From contig NC_088345.1 of the NCBI RefSeq assembly GCF_036884655.1, positions 29,579,001 through 29,643,000 of the forward strand: a stretch of DNA of 64,000 nucleotides, given 5' to 3'. The stretch's first letter is position 1, and each line of letters starts with the position of its first letter. Of this stretch, positions 10,829 to 23,591 are shown one piece after another. The notes under the pieces are model-generated. The model was not told the DNA's origin. It saw nothing but the letters and a program-made list of their open reading frames with translations, and did no database searches. Made by a program: the position numbers and the translations under genes. The stretch comes from Musa acuminata AAA Group. Its lineage: Eukaryota; Streptophyta; Magnoliopsida; Zingiberales; Musaceae.

Positions 10829-12083
10829 TATTAGGATCGAGTCGACACTAAGAGATGGGGGTGAATTAGTGTATCGAATAGAATTACATCGGTTCAAAAA
10901 TCTTTTATTTGATTAAAATCGATTTCGGAAAGATGTTAACTTGAAACACGTTCGTAAGAGTATATAGCTAAAGTAATGAGGAAGTATGGCAGTTTGCAAT
11001 AAATATAAATAGTAAAGCAGAAATACAAACAAGATTTTATAGTGGTTTGGTCGTCGTGACCTACATCCACTCCCAATTCCTCTTCCGTCGATGCCACCAG
11101 CATCCACTAACGGACTTCCTTCAATAGGCAAAGACCACCTTCGTACAACACTTTCTCCCTTTCATGGGTTTAAGAGATAACCCTTACAAGTCACTCTTTT
11201 ACAAGTATTCCCTCACACACCTCCCTTAGGACTAACTCTAAGCACTAGGAGTAGGGAATTCAAAGCTTTGGCAGAGTTTACTTAATTTTTTTCTTAAGAA
11301 TTCTTGCTCATTTCTTTCTGCCAAAGTGGGGTATTTATAGGCCCCAAATGGTTTTAAAAATGGAGCCAAAAATTTAAACTTCTGGGACTTTCGGATACAG
11401 GTAGTACCACCAACTACATTGGGCGGTACCATCGTCTGCAGCTTGACACTTGGCGGTACGACCGCCTAGTCTGGCAATACCACCGCTTGACAGCCTCGAA
11501 GACCAAATTTTTTGAGTTTTCCAACTCACAAGTGGTTCTACCACCTATTCTGGCGGTGCTACCGCTTGACCCAACTTTTGGGTCACTAAATGAGCCTCCC
11601 AATGAGCCCAAATCAGTTCCAATTAAGGATCAATTAGCCCCTATTTGAGTTAGCACCAAAAGCTAACTCAATTAGCCCCCTAAACTACTTCGATCTTAGA
11701 TAAATGATTACAATACATGAATCCTTTGTCCGGCATGTCATTGGTTCCTTTGATGCTCATCCGATCCTTCGGCGCATCGTCCTCTCCTTCGGTGTATTGC
11801 CCAATCGGCATGTTGACTCCCACAACTTCCGATCTCCTTGGTGCAATATCCGATCCTTTGGCCCGATGCCCAAATTCATGACACGAGTCTTCTGCCGACA
11901 CGTCGATTGATCCTCCGGCCTGACGTCCAATCTTCTGACATGTTCACTCTGGCCCAATGTCTAATTCCTCCTACTTTAATCAATTTTCCTCTCTTTGATC
12001 GAAGGTAATCCTACGTTACTAAAAACATAGATTAGATCACAAACTCATCAATTGATTTCATCATCAAAATCCGAGATTCAACA
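10829..12083 (-). repeat. 3' LTR of C1
   Basis: It runs from TATTAGGATCGAGTCGACAC to GAGATTCAACA, about 1.26 kb and shorter than the LTRs of A or E. It contains GGCGGTACCACCGCC-type words (11400-11570), a TATA box on the minus strand (TATTTATA at 11332-11339) and the blocks shared by the group near the ATTCAACA end. Confidence 0.85.
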
Positions 12084-13972
12084 ATCTCCCCTTTTTTGAT
12101 GATGACAACCAATTGATGACGGAGTTTAAACTAAACTCCCCCTATCAATATGGCATATTGATGGAACCTTGAATGCAAGTTGAATTCAAGTCAAAGCAAT
12201 ATTTCATTATGAATATTTCATCATTGCATGCTTCATTAATTTTGAAAGAACCAATCATAATATAGCATGCATAATCAAAATATCCAATTACTTCATCCCA
12301 TGCATGATTGTCATCAACAAAAAGGAGAAGTGCAACTAGCAAGTGTTTAGCCATAATTTCAAATCATTGCATAATAAACATAATTTCATGTTTTATTATC
12401 ATATAAGTCAGTAATTTTCTTTCTTCTCTTTTGAGAAATGTAATTTTTTTGCTTCCTTGGCAAAGTGCAAGCTAGCAAAATTTTACATCATTCTACATGC
12501 AAGCTAGCAATAATTTTGAGTTTTGCAAGTTTATAACTTTTGCTAGATATGCAAGTTAGCATGTTTGCTTTTCTTTACTATGTTCAAACTAGCAAGTTTT
12601 TGAAAAAGAATGCAAGATAGTAAATAGCAAGTTTAGAACATGCAAGCTAGCAAGTTTTTCATATATGAAGGTTGGCAAAATTTTGCATCATTTGAGATGA
12701 GCAAACTAATAAGTTTTGCCTCTCTTTGCGATGTGTAGATTTGTAATTTTTGCTTTTCTTTAGATGTGCAAGCAAGCAAGCAAGTTTTTCTATCTTTGAA
12801 ATGTGCAAGCCAACAAATTTATCTCCCCCTTTGTCATTGTCAAAAAGAAGAGAAGAATACAATTTTGTGATTATTTTCCCTTTACATCAATTTTCACATC
12901 ATGACAAAGATAAAATATCATTCTTAATTCAATATGTTTATGCATCAATATAGTTTCAAATTAAAACATGCACAATTTCAAAACCTTACATTTCATCCTT
13001 ACTTCATGCATGATACAAAAAATAAATCATTACTGTGGGCATATCATATATGATACTCAAGCATTCATGATACATCATTTTATCAAAAATCATAGTATTA
13101 CATGCATCATTTCAAATCATAAATATTTCAAATCATGATGGTATCAAAATGTCAAATTGCATTACATCCTATCATACATGATCATAACTTCTCATGAGTA
13201 TTTCATGCATAATTTCATTTTATTATATTCATTTCATCACGTGAAGAATATCAAGAAAAATTAATTGGGTGATGAGATATACACTAAATGAATACAAGGG
13301 AGTATCATAAATAAATCATGGCATGAAAGATATGATCATATGAATACCAAAAGACATGATTCATATAGTAAATCTCCTCTTTAAATAAAATACCAAGAAA
13401 AAATTATAGGAGTACAAAGAAGAGATCTTGATTAAGAAAAAATTCTCAAGTAATTCTAAGAAATCAAGATCATGATTTGAATAAAACTCATTCAAATTAT
13501 CAAATCAACAAAGTCACTTTCAAGATATTCAAAATGAAATGAAGAGATTTATCGATCTCCTGAAATGCTAGTGATTTCCTTTCTCCCCTTTGTTATTGTA
13601 AATAAGAAGGAACAAGAGGGGAATAATACATAACATAACTCAAGTTATAAATTATCAAGATGATAAGTTGCATATCATGGTTTATTAGAATAAGTCCCCT
13701 TTTTAGTGAATAGTAAAAAGAATCATAGGAGAACAAGATCTCAATTCATGCATATAAAATCTTCAATCATCAAAATCATTTTCATAGTCCTAGAGATTCA
13801 TACAAATAGATTCATCAATTTCTTTTTGAAAACTCAACAAGATAGGGATTGAGAAGTTTTCAAGAAAAAATGTATTTCTTTTTTATTTCATATAAGAATG
13901 CCTTTATCATTTATGCCAAATAAAAATATGTATCAACTTTTAAAATGAAAGTGCAAGATTTATCACAAATAT
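12084..13972 (-). other. AT-rich spacer of C1 (left part)
   Basis: The polypurine tract (TCTCCCCTTTTTTG on the plus strand) adjoins the LTR at 12084. The CAAGCTAGCAAG word block follows at 12450-12830 and a CTCCCCCTTTGTC site at 12822-12836. AT-rich DNA then runs to 13972, where C2 interrupts. No ORF of note is present. Confidence 0.7.
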
Positions 13973-16259
13973 TGTTAGGAAAAGAGTCGACACTAAGAAG
14001 GGGGAGGGGGGCTGAATTAATGCAGCGGTAAAATACGTCGATTCTGGAAAATCTCTTCGTATGATAAAAATCAAACTCGAAAATGTTAACTTTGAAAGCA
14101 TGTTCGTCAAAGTATTGAAGGCAATAAGCAAGTAAAATGATTTGCAATAAAGTAAATGACAATAATAGAAATGCAAACCAGAGAACACGCCAATTTTATA
14201 GTGGTTCGTCGTTGTGACCTACATCCACTCTACCGATTCCTCTTCCGTTGAGGCCATTGGTATCCACTATTGGTCTTCCTTCAATAGACGAAGACCAACC
14301 ACCTTTTACACCCCTCTTCTCCTTTTCACAGGTTTAGGAGTCAACCATTACAAGTACTCACTCCTCCTAAACAGAATTCTAAACTTAGACTAGAGGAGGG
14401 GATTTCTCAAGTAATTACAATAGCATTTCTTCACTTTTAAACTCTTTGTGCATGTGTCTCTTAACCAGGGATAAGAGGGGTATTTATAGGCCTCAAGTTG
14501 ATTCAAACTTGGAGCCTAAAAATATCTCATCTTGGGTTTCTTGGGTTCGGGCGGTACCACTGGTAGTGTTAGTCTGACACTAACATTGCACTGGGCGGTA
14601 CCATCGCCTGGCACCCTACTAGGGGCGGTTCCGCTACCCAGACTGACGGTACCACCGCCTAACACAGTCTTAGAGACTATGTCGCGACGGTGTCACCTCT
14701 TAAGGCACTGTTTGGACCTTTTCATTGGGCCTAACACAGTTCTTATATGGGCCCAACTGGCCCATAATTGGGTTGGCCCAATTTCAATCCCAATTATGTG
14801 CTAACTATGAATTCTAAGATATTTCCTAAGGTAAACAAGTCTGTAAGTCTAGTTTCTTTTGGCGATCTTCCAACGAACTTCCGACGATCTCTTAGCAATG
14901 TTCTAGCAGACTACCGGCAAGCTCCTGGACTTCACGATGATCTTCTTGGTGAGTTCTGACGAGCTTCTTTGGCAAGCTTCTAAACTTCTCAGTTGGTTCC
15001 AACAGAACTTCCGACGAATGTCCGGACTTCCAACAAACTCCCGAACTCCAAACGAAATCGCGTTCTTGACTCTAGGACTTCATTTTGCTTTATGCCTTAC
15101 TATCGTAGTTAATCATGCATATATAAAAACATACTTCGATCTAGACAATTATTACTAAGCTTGAATTATGTTGTCCAGCATGTCATTGGTCCATCGACGC
15201 TTTGTCTGATTCTTCGGCGCATCGTCCTCTCTTGTGGCCTATTGCCCAATCGGCCAATTGACCTCCGCAACTCTGATATCCTTAGCATAATATTCGCTCT
15301 TCTTGGCCCGATGCCCGAAACCTGTTGAATCTCGTATTTTGATGATGAAACTACTTGATATATGTTTATGATTTAATCTGCGTTTTGAGTGACGCAGGAT
15401 GCTTCGATCAGGATGAGACAATTAAAGCAGGAAAATCATGTTGTGCCGAAGGAACATGTCAGAAGATTGGACGTCGGGCCGGTGGATCGGTCGGCGTATC
15501 GACAGAAGGCTTCGGGCCGTGGACTCGGGCATCGGGCCAAGAAGAGCGGGTATTGTGCCAAGGATATCGGAGTTGCGGAGTCAACTGGCCGATTGGGCAA
15601 TAGGCTGCACGAGAGGACGATGCGCCGAAGAATCGGACGAAACGTCGAGGGACCAATGACATGTCGGACAACTTGGTTAATTGCTTAGGATTAATTGTCT
15701 CGATTGAAGTTTTGTTTTGTTGTGCAGGATTAACTATGATAACAATGAAGACATAAAGCGAAACAAAGTGTCGGAGTCAAGCGCGAAGGATTTGTTGCGA
15801 GTTCGAGAGTTCGACGGAAGTCAGAAGGTTCGTCGGGAATGCTACCGGAACTAGCCGAGAATGAGTTGGGAGCTTGCCGAAGGGTTTTTCGGAAGCTTGC
15901 CGGAAGGTTCGTTGGAAGTTCACGGAGCTCGCCGAGAAAGATCGGAGCTTGCCGACGAAGCTCGTTGGAACTCGCTAAGATCAAATCGTGAAGTCTAGGA
16001 GCTTGCCGGGAGTCCGCAGAATGGTTTCCGAGAGTTCATCGGAAGACCGCCGGAAGTTTGCCGGAAGCTCGCTAGAAGAAGTCTTGACTTGCGGACTTTG
16101 TAATAGCTTAGAAAATGTCTTTAAATTCATAGTTAGCATGTTAATTAGGGTTAGGATTATGTGTTAATCCTATAACCCAAGTAGGGGCCAATTAGGCCCA
16201 AGTTCGGACTGGTTTGGACCAAGTTTGGAGCCAAACCAAGTGAGCTGGAATAGTGAAAG

Positions 16260-16830
16260 AGGTGCCACCGCCAGGGTTGGAGGTAGCACCGCCCAGGCTA
16301 TGTCTTCCAGCGAAGACTGGGCGGTGCAACCGCCCCAGCCAAGAGGTGCAACCGCCCAGGATATGTCTCCCAGCGAGACTGGGCGGTGCAACCGCCCCAG
16401 CCAAGAGGTGCAACCGCCCAGGGCTCAGTCTCCAAGCGAGACTGGGCCGTGCAACCTCCTCTGTCAAGAGGTAGCACCGCCAGAGCTCAAGTTTCGAGCT
16501 CTGCCAAGAGGTGCAACCACCGAGCTCGGTCTTCGAGCTCTGGCAGAGAGGTGCAACCTCTTTGGACAGGAGATGCATCGCCTGAGCTCGGTCTTCGAGC
16601 TCTGGCAGAGAGGTGCAACCACCTCTGGCAGAGAGGTGCATCAGCCTGAGCTCAGTTTCGAGCTCTGCCAGGTGATGCAACCACCGAGCTCAAGTTTCGA
16701 GCTCTGCCAGGCGGTGCAACCACCGAGCTCAGTCTTCGAGCTCTGGTAGAGTGGTGCAATCGCCTGAGCTCAGTCTTCGAGCTCTGCCAGGCGGTGCCAC
16801 CTCTCCAGTCAAGAGGTGCAACCGCCTGAT
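16260..16830 (+). repeat. GGCGGTGCAACCGCC-type array in LTR D
   Basis: At least ten imperfect units of GGCGGTGCAACCGCC or AGAGGTGCAACCNCC are separated by GAGCTCGGTCTTCGAGCTC-like spacers. This is the longest plus-oriented version in the window and lies just upstream of the TATA box. It creates open frames on both strands that are not genes. Confidence 0.8.
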
Positions 16831-16886
16831 CCCGGAATTCCGGGATTTGATCGTTTTGAGCTCCAAATTTGAATTGGGTTGGGGCC

Positions 16887-16894
16887 TATAAATA
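16887..16894 (+). promoter_or_regulatory. TATA box of LTR D
   Basis: TATAAATA in GGGGCC-TATAAATA-CCCC. It places the LTR transcript start near 16920, so the 18-bp array downstream would be transcribed as leader. Confidence 0.7.
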
Positions 16895-17419
16895 CCCCAC
16901 CCATTCAACACTGAAAGGATATAGATCCACACCGAATTCTTGATCTTTTCAGTGATTCTAAGAGCTCAAATTTGTGTAAAGTCCTAAAGTTCTCCTCCTT
17001 CTGTTCTTCAAGTCTTGAGTTGTAAAGAGAGGAGAGAAAGGATCTGTAAAGGTTGTCTCCTGAGCCTGTCAAAAGGAGAGAAACTGTAAAAGGGCAGTTA
17101 GCCTTCGCCCATTGAAGGAAGGCAGCTAGTTGACGTCGGTGACCTCGTCGGAGGAGGAAGCCAAAAGTGGAGTAGGTCAAGACTGATCGAACCACTCTAA
17201 ATCTCTGAATTGCTTTTACCTTGAGCACTTTATCATTACTGCAAACCTCCTACATTGCTACTACCCTCTGCGCCTTTACGAACGAGTTTCTAAGCTCTGA
17301 TCTTTCAGAATCTGCATTCAAACGTAAATCGTGTTTTCGTACGATCTTCACACTGCAGTTTATGCTTACATTCGGATTCCATTTATAACTGCAAATTGCT
17401 TTCTACGTAAAACGCTTTT

Positions 17420-17790
17420 CAAGGTTCAAAACTGCTTTTAGACGCAAAACTACATTTAGACGTAAAATTACGTTTAGACGTAAAACTACGTTTAGACGTA
17501 AAACTGCGGTTAGACGTAAAACTGCGTTTAGACGTAAAACTGCGTTTAGATGTAAAACTGCGTTTAGACGCAAAACTGCGTTTAGACGTAAAACTGCGTT
17601 TAGACGTAAAACTGCATTTTGACGTAAAACTGCGTTTGGACGTAAAACTGAGTTTAGACGCAAACTGCGCTTAGACGCAAACTGCGCTTAGACGCAAACT
17701 GTGCTTAGACGCAAACTGCGCTTAGACGCAAACTGTGTTTAGACGTAAACTGCGCTTAGACGCAAAACTGCGCTTAGACGCAAACTGCAC
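17420..17790 (+). repeat. 18-bp tandem array, TTTAGACGTAAAACTGCG, in LTR D
   Basis: About twenty units of TTTAGACGTAAAACTGCG and a shorter TTAGACGCAAACTGCGC variant occur head to tail. Variants with TTTTGACGTAAAAC contain TGACGTAA, an ACGT-core word of the kind bound by plant bZIP factors. The array is downstream of the TATA box. Reverse-complemented frames read as repeated LRLNAV hexapeptides. Confidence 0.9.
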
Positions 17791-18106
17791 TGTGATTCTG
17801 CTTTTATATCGAAATCATTTTTTATCGGACGAACGCAGCTTTAGCTTTTAAATTGCTGTAAGATTTTTGCTGCACTAATTCACCCCCCCCTCTTAGTGCT
17901 CTCGATCCTAACAAAACCTTCTATCGATATATCGATCGATCCTCCGGCTCGATGTCCAATCTTCTGACATGTTTTCCTCCAGCCCAACATGATTTTTCCT
18001 ACTTTAATCGTCTCTCCCTGATCGAAGCATCCTACGTCACTCAAAATATAGATTAAATCATATACACTTATCAATTGGTTTTATCATCAAAATACTAGAT
18101 TCAACA

Positions 18107-20068
18107 ATCTCCTCTTTTTTTATGATGACAATCGATTGATGATGGAGTTAAAATAAACTCCCGGAGTTTAAACAAACTCCCCCTATCAATATGTCATATT
18201 AATAGAACCTTGAATTCAAGCTGAAGTGTAACTTTCATACTTCTCCCCCTTTGTCATCAACAAAAAGGAGAAGTGTAACTTTCAAATGTTTGGAAATACA
18301 AGTTTAACTCATTGTATAATAAACATAATCTCAATTTTTATCATCATGTAAGCTAGCAAAAATTTAGCAAGTGCTACATCATATTAGAATATGCAAGCTA
18401 TTAAGTTTTAGATATACAAGTTTGTATTTTTGTTTCTTAAGATAGGCAAGCTAGTGATTTTCAAGATAGCAAGCTCTTTCTTCTCTTTTGAGAAGTGTTA
18501 TTTTTGCTTCCTTTGCAAAGTTCAAGCTGACAAAATTTTATATTATTTTACAACATACAAGCTAGCAATTTGACAAGTGTTACTTCTCTTTGAAGTATGA
18601 AGGCTAGCAAGTTTTTAAAGAATAATGCAAGATAACAAGCTAGCAAGATATAATGTTTTACATGAAACAAGCTACATAAAGTACGTTTGCATCTTCTCTT
18701 TAGATATGCAAGCAAGTATGCAAGTTTTTGCATCTTCTTGACTTGTACAAGCTAGTTAGTAAGCTAGCTATCTCCCCCTTTATCATTGTCAAAAAGAAGG
18801 GAAGAATACAATGTTGTAATTCTTTTTTTCTTTACATGAATTTTTAAATTATGACAGTTAAAGTATCAATCCTTTTTCAATATGTTTGTGCATCATAATA
18901 GTTTCAAATTAAAATATGCATAATTTTAAAATCTTACATTTCATCCTTATTTTATGCATAATACTAACAATATATCAATCATCATATCATATAAGATACT
19001 CAAGCATTCATAATACATCAATTTAGCAATAAATCATAGCATTTTAAATTATGATGGTATCTAAATGTCAAATTACATTGCATCCTATCATGCATGATCA
19101 TAACTTCTCATTTGTATTTCATGCAAATTTTTATTTCATCACATTCATTTCATCTCATCAAGAAAAATTAATTGGGTGACAAATACAAGAAACTACATAA
19201 AAATCATATCATAAAAGATAAGATCATGTGAATACCAAAAGGCATGATTTCTTTTGAAAAACCTCATCTTAAATAATCAAAAGAAGATCAAATAATAAAA
19301 CATATTCAAAAGAAATTTGAAGTCATGAATTTTGAAAAAGATATTCTCTTTAGTAAATCGTAAAAGAAACTTATGAGGAAAAGATTTCAATTCATGTTTA
19401 TAAAATCTTGACTTAAGCAAAAGAAATCTCAATTTAGATATCTCAAAAAATTAAGATAAAACTCATTCATATTCAAATCATCAAATCAAAATCATTTTCA
19501 AGAGATTCATAAAAAAAATATAGATAGATTCATTAATCTCTCTTTTTTGAAAAATAGATAAAGTAGAGAAATTTTTTTAGGAGAAAGATTTCCTCTTTTA
19601 GTGTTTCAATTCATATGATTGATTTCATATAAGTATGCTCAAGTTTTTCATATAATCAAGACATGTATCATTTTTAAAACCAAAAAAGAACTTTCAAAAG
19701 ATCGCAAAAACTATCATACATAAGTTCGAAATATAAACTCATTAAGCATGCTTTCAAATCATCATTACATTTTCATTAAGACATCGGTTTCATTGAACAT
19801 AATGTATTTTCAAACAAAATCAAAAAATCATCAAGATACATATTATTTCTTCTTGAAAAACATACATAGGATTATCATTAGATTTAAATCTAATTCTTTT
19901 ATTTCTTTATCATAAAACATGTAATTTTCATTATCATTTTCAAAATTACTAGCATTATAAGCATGATCCTATTTTATTTTTACATTTTCATTACTTCATT
20001 AAACATGCAATTAAAAATATATATATATAATTTTTTTTAGCTAAATTAAAAATAACTCATGAAGAACA
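18107..20068 (-). other. AT-rich spacer of C2
   Basis: It begins with a minus-strand polypurine tract (TCTCCTCTTTTTTT), then CTCCCCCTTTGTC (18244-18256) and TCTCCCCCTTTATC (18771-18784) sites. The CAAGCTAGCAAG word block lies at 18340-18780 and AT-rich DNA runs to the gag relic. It corresponds to the spacers of A and E. No gene is seen. Confidence 0.7.
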
Positions 20069-21018
20069 TCAAGTAATTTCAAAGTAAACTAAGGGAGTTT
20101 CGTTTGAGTTGTTTACCTCATTGTAGAAAGCCATTAAGGCGTAGTTTGCCACCTTGCCTTTGTTGATTTTCTCCTCATCTTCGGAGGAGCTCGATTCATT
20201 CCAAAGTGCTTCCCTCTTCTTGCGTTCATAGTAAATAGTCATAGTAAATAGTTGCATTATTTTTGTTCTTTAATTTTTGTTTCATGAACTTTTTAAATTT
20301 CATAGTGATGAGTTCAAGTTCACCGTCACTTAAGCTTATGCTCGAGTAGTCTTTGATTGTTCTTAGTCTGAAATCCTTCCTATTCTTTGGAATGTGGTTC
20401 TCAAGTTCTTCACGTGCATTATACGTTATTTCATAGGTCATCAAAGACCCTATAAGTTCTTCAATTGAAAAATGGTTCAAGTTCTTTGATTCTTGTATTG
20501 TCATTATTTTCGAATCTCAATTTTTAGAAAGTGATCGTTAAATCTAGTTAACGAGTTCAAAATCCAAAAAACTTCTACCAAGTGCTTTTAAACCATTGAC
20601 GACATCTATAAAACAGGTATACATGTCTCCAATGGTTTCGCTTAGTTTCATATGAAATAGTTCAAAATCATACATTAAAAGATTGAGTTTAGAATCTTTT
20701 ACTTTACTCGTGCCTTCGTGTGTGATTTTGAAAGTGTGCCATATTTCGAAAGCCATTTCGTAAGTAGAAATCCGATTAAACTTAGTTTTTATCTAAGTGC
20801 AAAATAGGGCATTCATAGCCTTTGCATTTAGAGAAAAAGTCTTCTTCTCTAAATCATTTCAATGGTTTATTAGAAGAGAAGACATTCGAAAACCATTTAC
20901 AATAATATTCCATAAATTTAAATCCAAGGAAAGCAAGAAAACTCTCATTCAAGTTTTTCAATATGTGTAGTCCATCCCATTGAACAAGGGAGGATGAATG
21001 AGAGAGTGACCCTCTTGA
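20069..21018 (-). pseudogene. gag relic of C2
   Basis: Minus-strand fragments match the Gag of E in order: an N-terminal block up to 21018, a block at 20544-20756 (MAFEIWHTFKITHEGTSKVK), one at 20226-20504 (EELIGSLMTYEITYNAREEL) and one at 20069-20257 ending LVYFEIT. At least two frameshifts separate them. As in A and E, there is no CCHC zinc knuckle: the basic ERKKR stretch runs directly into the acidic serine-rich segment. The start codon, leader and PBS are gone. The gag sequence joins LTR sequence directly at 21018/21019. Confidence 0.8.
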
Positions 21019-21796
21019 AAGCCGAAATACGTCCATTCTAGAAAATCTCTTTATACGATAAAAACCGAACTCAGAAATGCTTAACTTTGAAAGCGTGTTC
21101 GTCAAAGTATTGAAGGCAGTAAGTAAGTAAAATGGTTTGCAGTAAAGTAAATGGCAACAATAGAAATGCAAACCAAAGAACACGCCAATTTTATAGTGGT
21201 TCGGTTGTCGTGACCTACATCCACTCCGTTAATTCCTCTTCCGTCGAGGCCATCGGTATCCACTATCGATCTTTTTTCAATAAGCAAAGACCAACCACCT
21301 TTTACACCCCTCTTCTCCTTTTCACAGGTTTAGGAGACAACCTTTACAAGCACTCACTCCTCCTAAACATAATTCTAAACTTAGACTATAGGAGGGGATT
21401 TCTCAAGTGATTGGAACAGCATTTCTTCATTTTTAAACTCTCTGTACTTGTGTCTCTTAACCAGGGATGTGAGGGGTATTTATAGGCCTCAAGTTGATTC
21501 AAACTTGGAGCCTAAAAATATCTCATCCTGGGTTTCCTAGGTTCGGACGGTACCACTGCCTGTGCTGGGCGGTACCATCGCCAGTGTCAATCTGGCATTG
21601 ACACTGCACTGCGCGGTACCACCGCCTGGCACACTGCCAGGGGTGGTTCCATCGCCCAGACTGGTAGTACCACCACCAGACATAGTCTTGAAGACTATGC
21701 CATGACGGTGTCACCACTTGGGGCACTGTTTGGGCCTTTTCATTGGCCACAAAACAGTTCTTACATGGGCCCAACTGGCCCCTAATTGGGTTGGTG

Positions 21797-23540
21797 TTGA
21801 ATCTCGGATTTTGATGATGAAGTCAATTGTCATTTGTTGTCTAATCTATGTATTGAGATAAGTGTGCAGGATTAACTACGATGAAAGTTAGACAAGCAGC
21901 AGGAGTTGCGCCGGAGTCAAGTTCATGATCACGTTGGGAGTTCGAGAGTTCGACGGAAGTTCGGACGGTCGTCGGAGGTTCTGCGAGAACAGATCCGAGA
22001 AGTCCAGAAGCTTGCCAAGTGAAGCTCATCGGAACTCGCCAAGTGGATCGTCGCAAAGTCCAGGAGTTTGCCGGAAGTCTGCAGAAGAATCACCGAGGGT
22101 TCATCGGATGATCGACGGAAGTTCGCCGGAAACTCGCCGGAAGAAGCAATTGACGCATCGGAGCAAAGCTGCAGAAATTGTCTTAGATTTAATCGTAGTT
22201 AGCATGTTGATTAAGTTGGAAAATGGGAGGTGATCCCATTAGCTTAATCTTGGGGCAATTGGGCCCCTGAAAAGATTGAAATTGGGTCGAATGGAGCTAA
22301 CCATTCGGACCCTGATTGCACCAGAAGGTGCAACCGCCTAGGCCAAGAGGTGGCACCGCCTGGGCTAAGCCTCCCAGCGAGACTAGGAGGTGCAACCTCC
22401 CCAGCCAAGAGGTGGCACCGCCTGAGCTCAGTCTTCGAGCTAGACTGGGCGGTGCAACCTCCCTGACAGAGAGGTGGCACCGCCTGAGCTCAGTCTTCGA
22501 GCTAGACTGGGCGGTGCAACCTCCCTTACAGAGAGGTGGCACCGCCTGAGCTAGACAGGGTTGTCTCCTGAGCCCGTCAAAAGGAGAGAAACTGTAAAAG
22601 GACAGTTGGCCTTCGCCTATTGAAGGAAGGCCCCTAGTTGACGTCGGTGACCTCGCCGGTGGAGGAAGCCAAAAGTGGAGTAGGTCAAGACTGACCGAAC
22701 CACTCTAAATCTCTGGTTTGCGTTTATTTTGAGCACTTTATCATTACTGCAAACCTCCTACATAGCTACTGCTCTCTGCGCTTTTACGAACAAGTTTCTA
22801 AGTTCTAATCTTTCCGAATCTGCATTCAGACGTCAAAAGGTGTTTTCGTACGATCTTTACATTGCAGCTTACATTTACGTCTTGAATCTGTTTATAACTG
22901 CGAACTGTCTTCTGCGCTTTTACGAACGAGTTTCTTTGCAGTTTACATTTACATTTTGATTCTATTTATAACTGCAAACTGTCTTCTGCAATTTTACGAA
23001 CGAGTTTCAACATTTAGACGTAAAACTGCATTTAGACGTAAATCGGCTTTCCTCGCACAATCATCAGATTTTAGTTTACATTTACGTCTTGATTTCAACT
23101 GCATACTGCCTACTGTGAGTATACAAACGAGTTTCAAAGTTCAGACGTAAATCTGCGTTTAAGACGTAAATCTACGTTTAGACGTAAATATGCGTTTAGA
23201 CGTAAATCTGCGTTTAGACGTAAATCTGCTTTTTGCATATTACTTTTTGAGCTGTACAATAGCAGCACATTGTCTTTATACTTCTGCTCAAACTGCGCTT
23301 AGACGCAATCTGAGTTTAGACGCAATCTGAGTTTAGACGCAATCTGCATTTAGACGCAAACTGCGTTTAGACGCTAACTGTGTTTAAACGTAAACTGCAC
23401 TTAATCATAAGTAATCTTAGAATCGGCTTTTGCATCAAAATAGTTTTTATCGAACGAACGTAGCTTTCGTTTTTAATCGCTGAAAGATTTCCGCTGCACT
23501 AATTCACCCCCCCCCCCTCTTAGTGCTCTCGATCCTAACA
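21797..23540 (+). repeat. 5' LTR of the SIRE element, with an internal deletion
   Basis: TGTTGAATCTCGG to GATCCTAACA, 1744 bp. Relative to the 3' LTR it lacks about 300 bp at 22555-22562. Missing are the last GGCGGTGCAACC units, the TATA box and the following leader up to GGTTGTCTCCTGAG. Several transitions distinguish the two LTRs, for example CTCATCGGAACTC here versus CTCGTCAGAATTC at 29039. Copies of the 18-bp-type unit lie at 23000-23400. Confidence 0.93.
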
Positions 23541-23542
23541 AT

Positions 23543-23554
23543 TGGTATCAGAGC
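23543..23554 (+). promoter_or_regulatory. Primer binding site of the SIRE element
   Basis: TGGTATCAGAGC, two bases after the LTR end, is complementary to the 3' end of plant initiator methionine tRNA. It primes minus-strand cDNA synthesis. Confidence 0.93.
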
Positions 23555-23591
23555 AGGGTTAACTCTCTAACGGACTAAAACCCAAAGAGAA

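Larger units (their letters stand above)
15323..17913 (+). mobile_element. Solo LTR D of the A/E subfamily
   Basis: It starts TGTTGAATCTCGTATTTTG and ends CTCTCGATCCTAACA, 2591 bp, flanked by the perfect duplication AAACC (15318-15322 and 17914-17918). It has the complete LTR layout: GGCGGTGCAACCGCC array (16260-16830), TATA box (16887-16894) and 18-bp array (17420-17790). No internal region remains, so recombination between two LTRs removed it. Confidence 0.93.
13973..18106 (-). repeat. 3' LTR of C2, interrupted by solo LTR D
   Basis: It runs from TGTTAGGAAAAGAGTCGAC to GATTCAACA. Without D (15323-17913) and one target duplicate it is about 1.54 kb. A minus-strand TATA box lies at 14481-14488 and GGCGGTACC-type words at 14550-14680. 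The halves rejoin within a conserved block (GCCCGAAACC, then TTCTATCGATA) that matches GCCCGAAGCCTTCTGTCG in E. Confidence 0.85.

Noticed and set aside
16192..16749. Long ORFs (up to 174 codons) across the LTR arrays, and similar ones at 4179-4677, 22244-22549, 29257-29656, 36975-37683 and 43127-43527
   Set aside because: They are translations of GGCGGTGCAACCGCC-type repeats, open on both strands, with no independent evidence of coding.
17403..17663. A CRISPR-like or leucine-rich-repeat protein reading of the 18-bp array
   Set aside because: Units are contiguous with no spacers, the context is a eukaryotic LTR, and the hexapeptide repeat follows from an 18-bp period.
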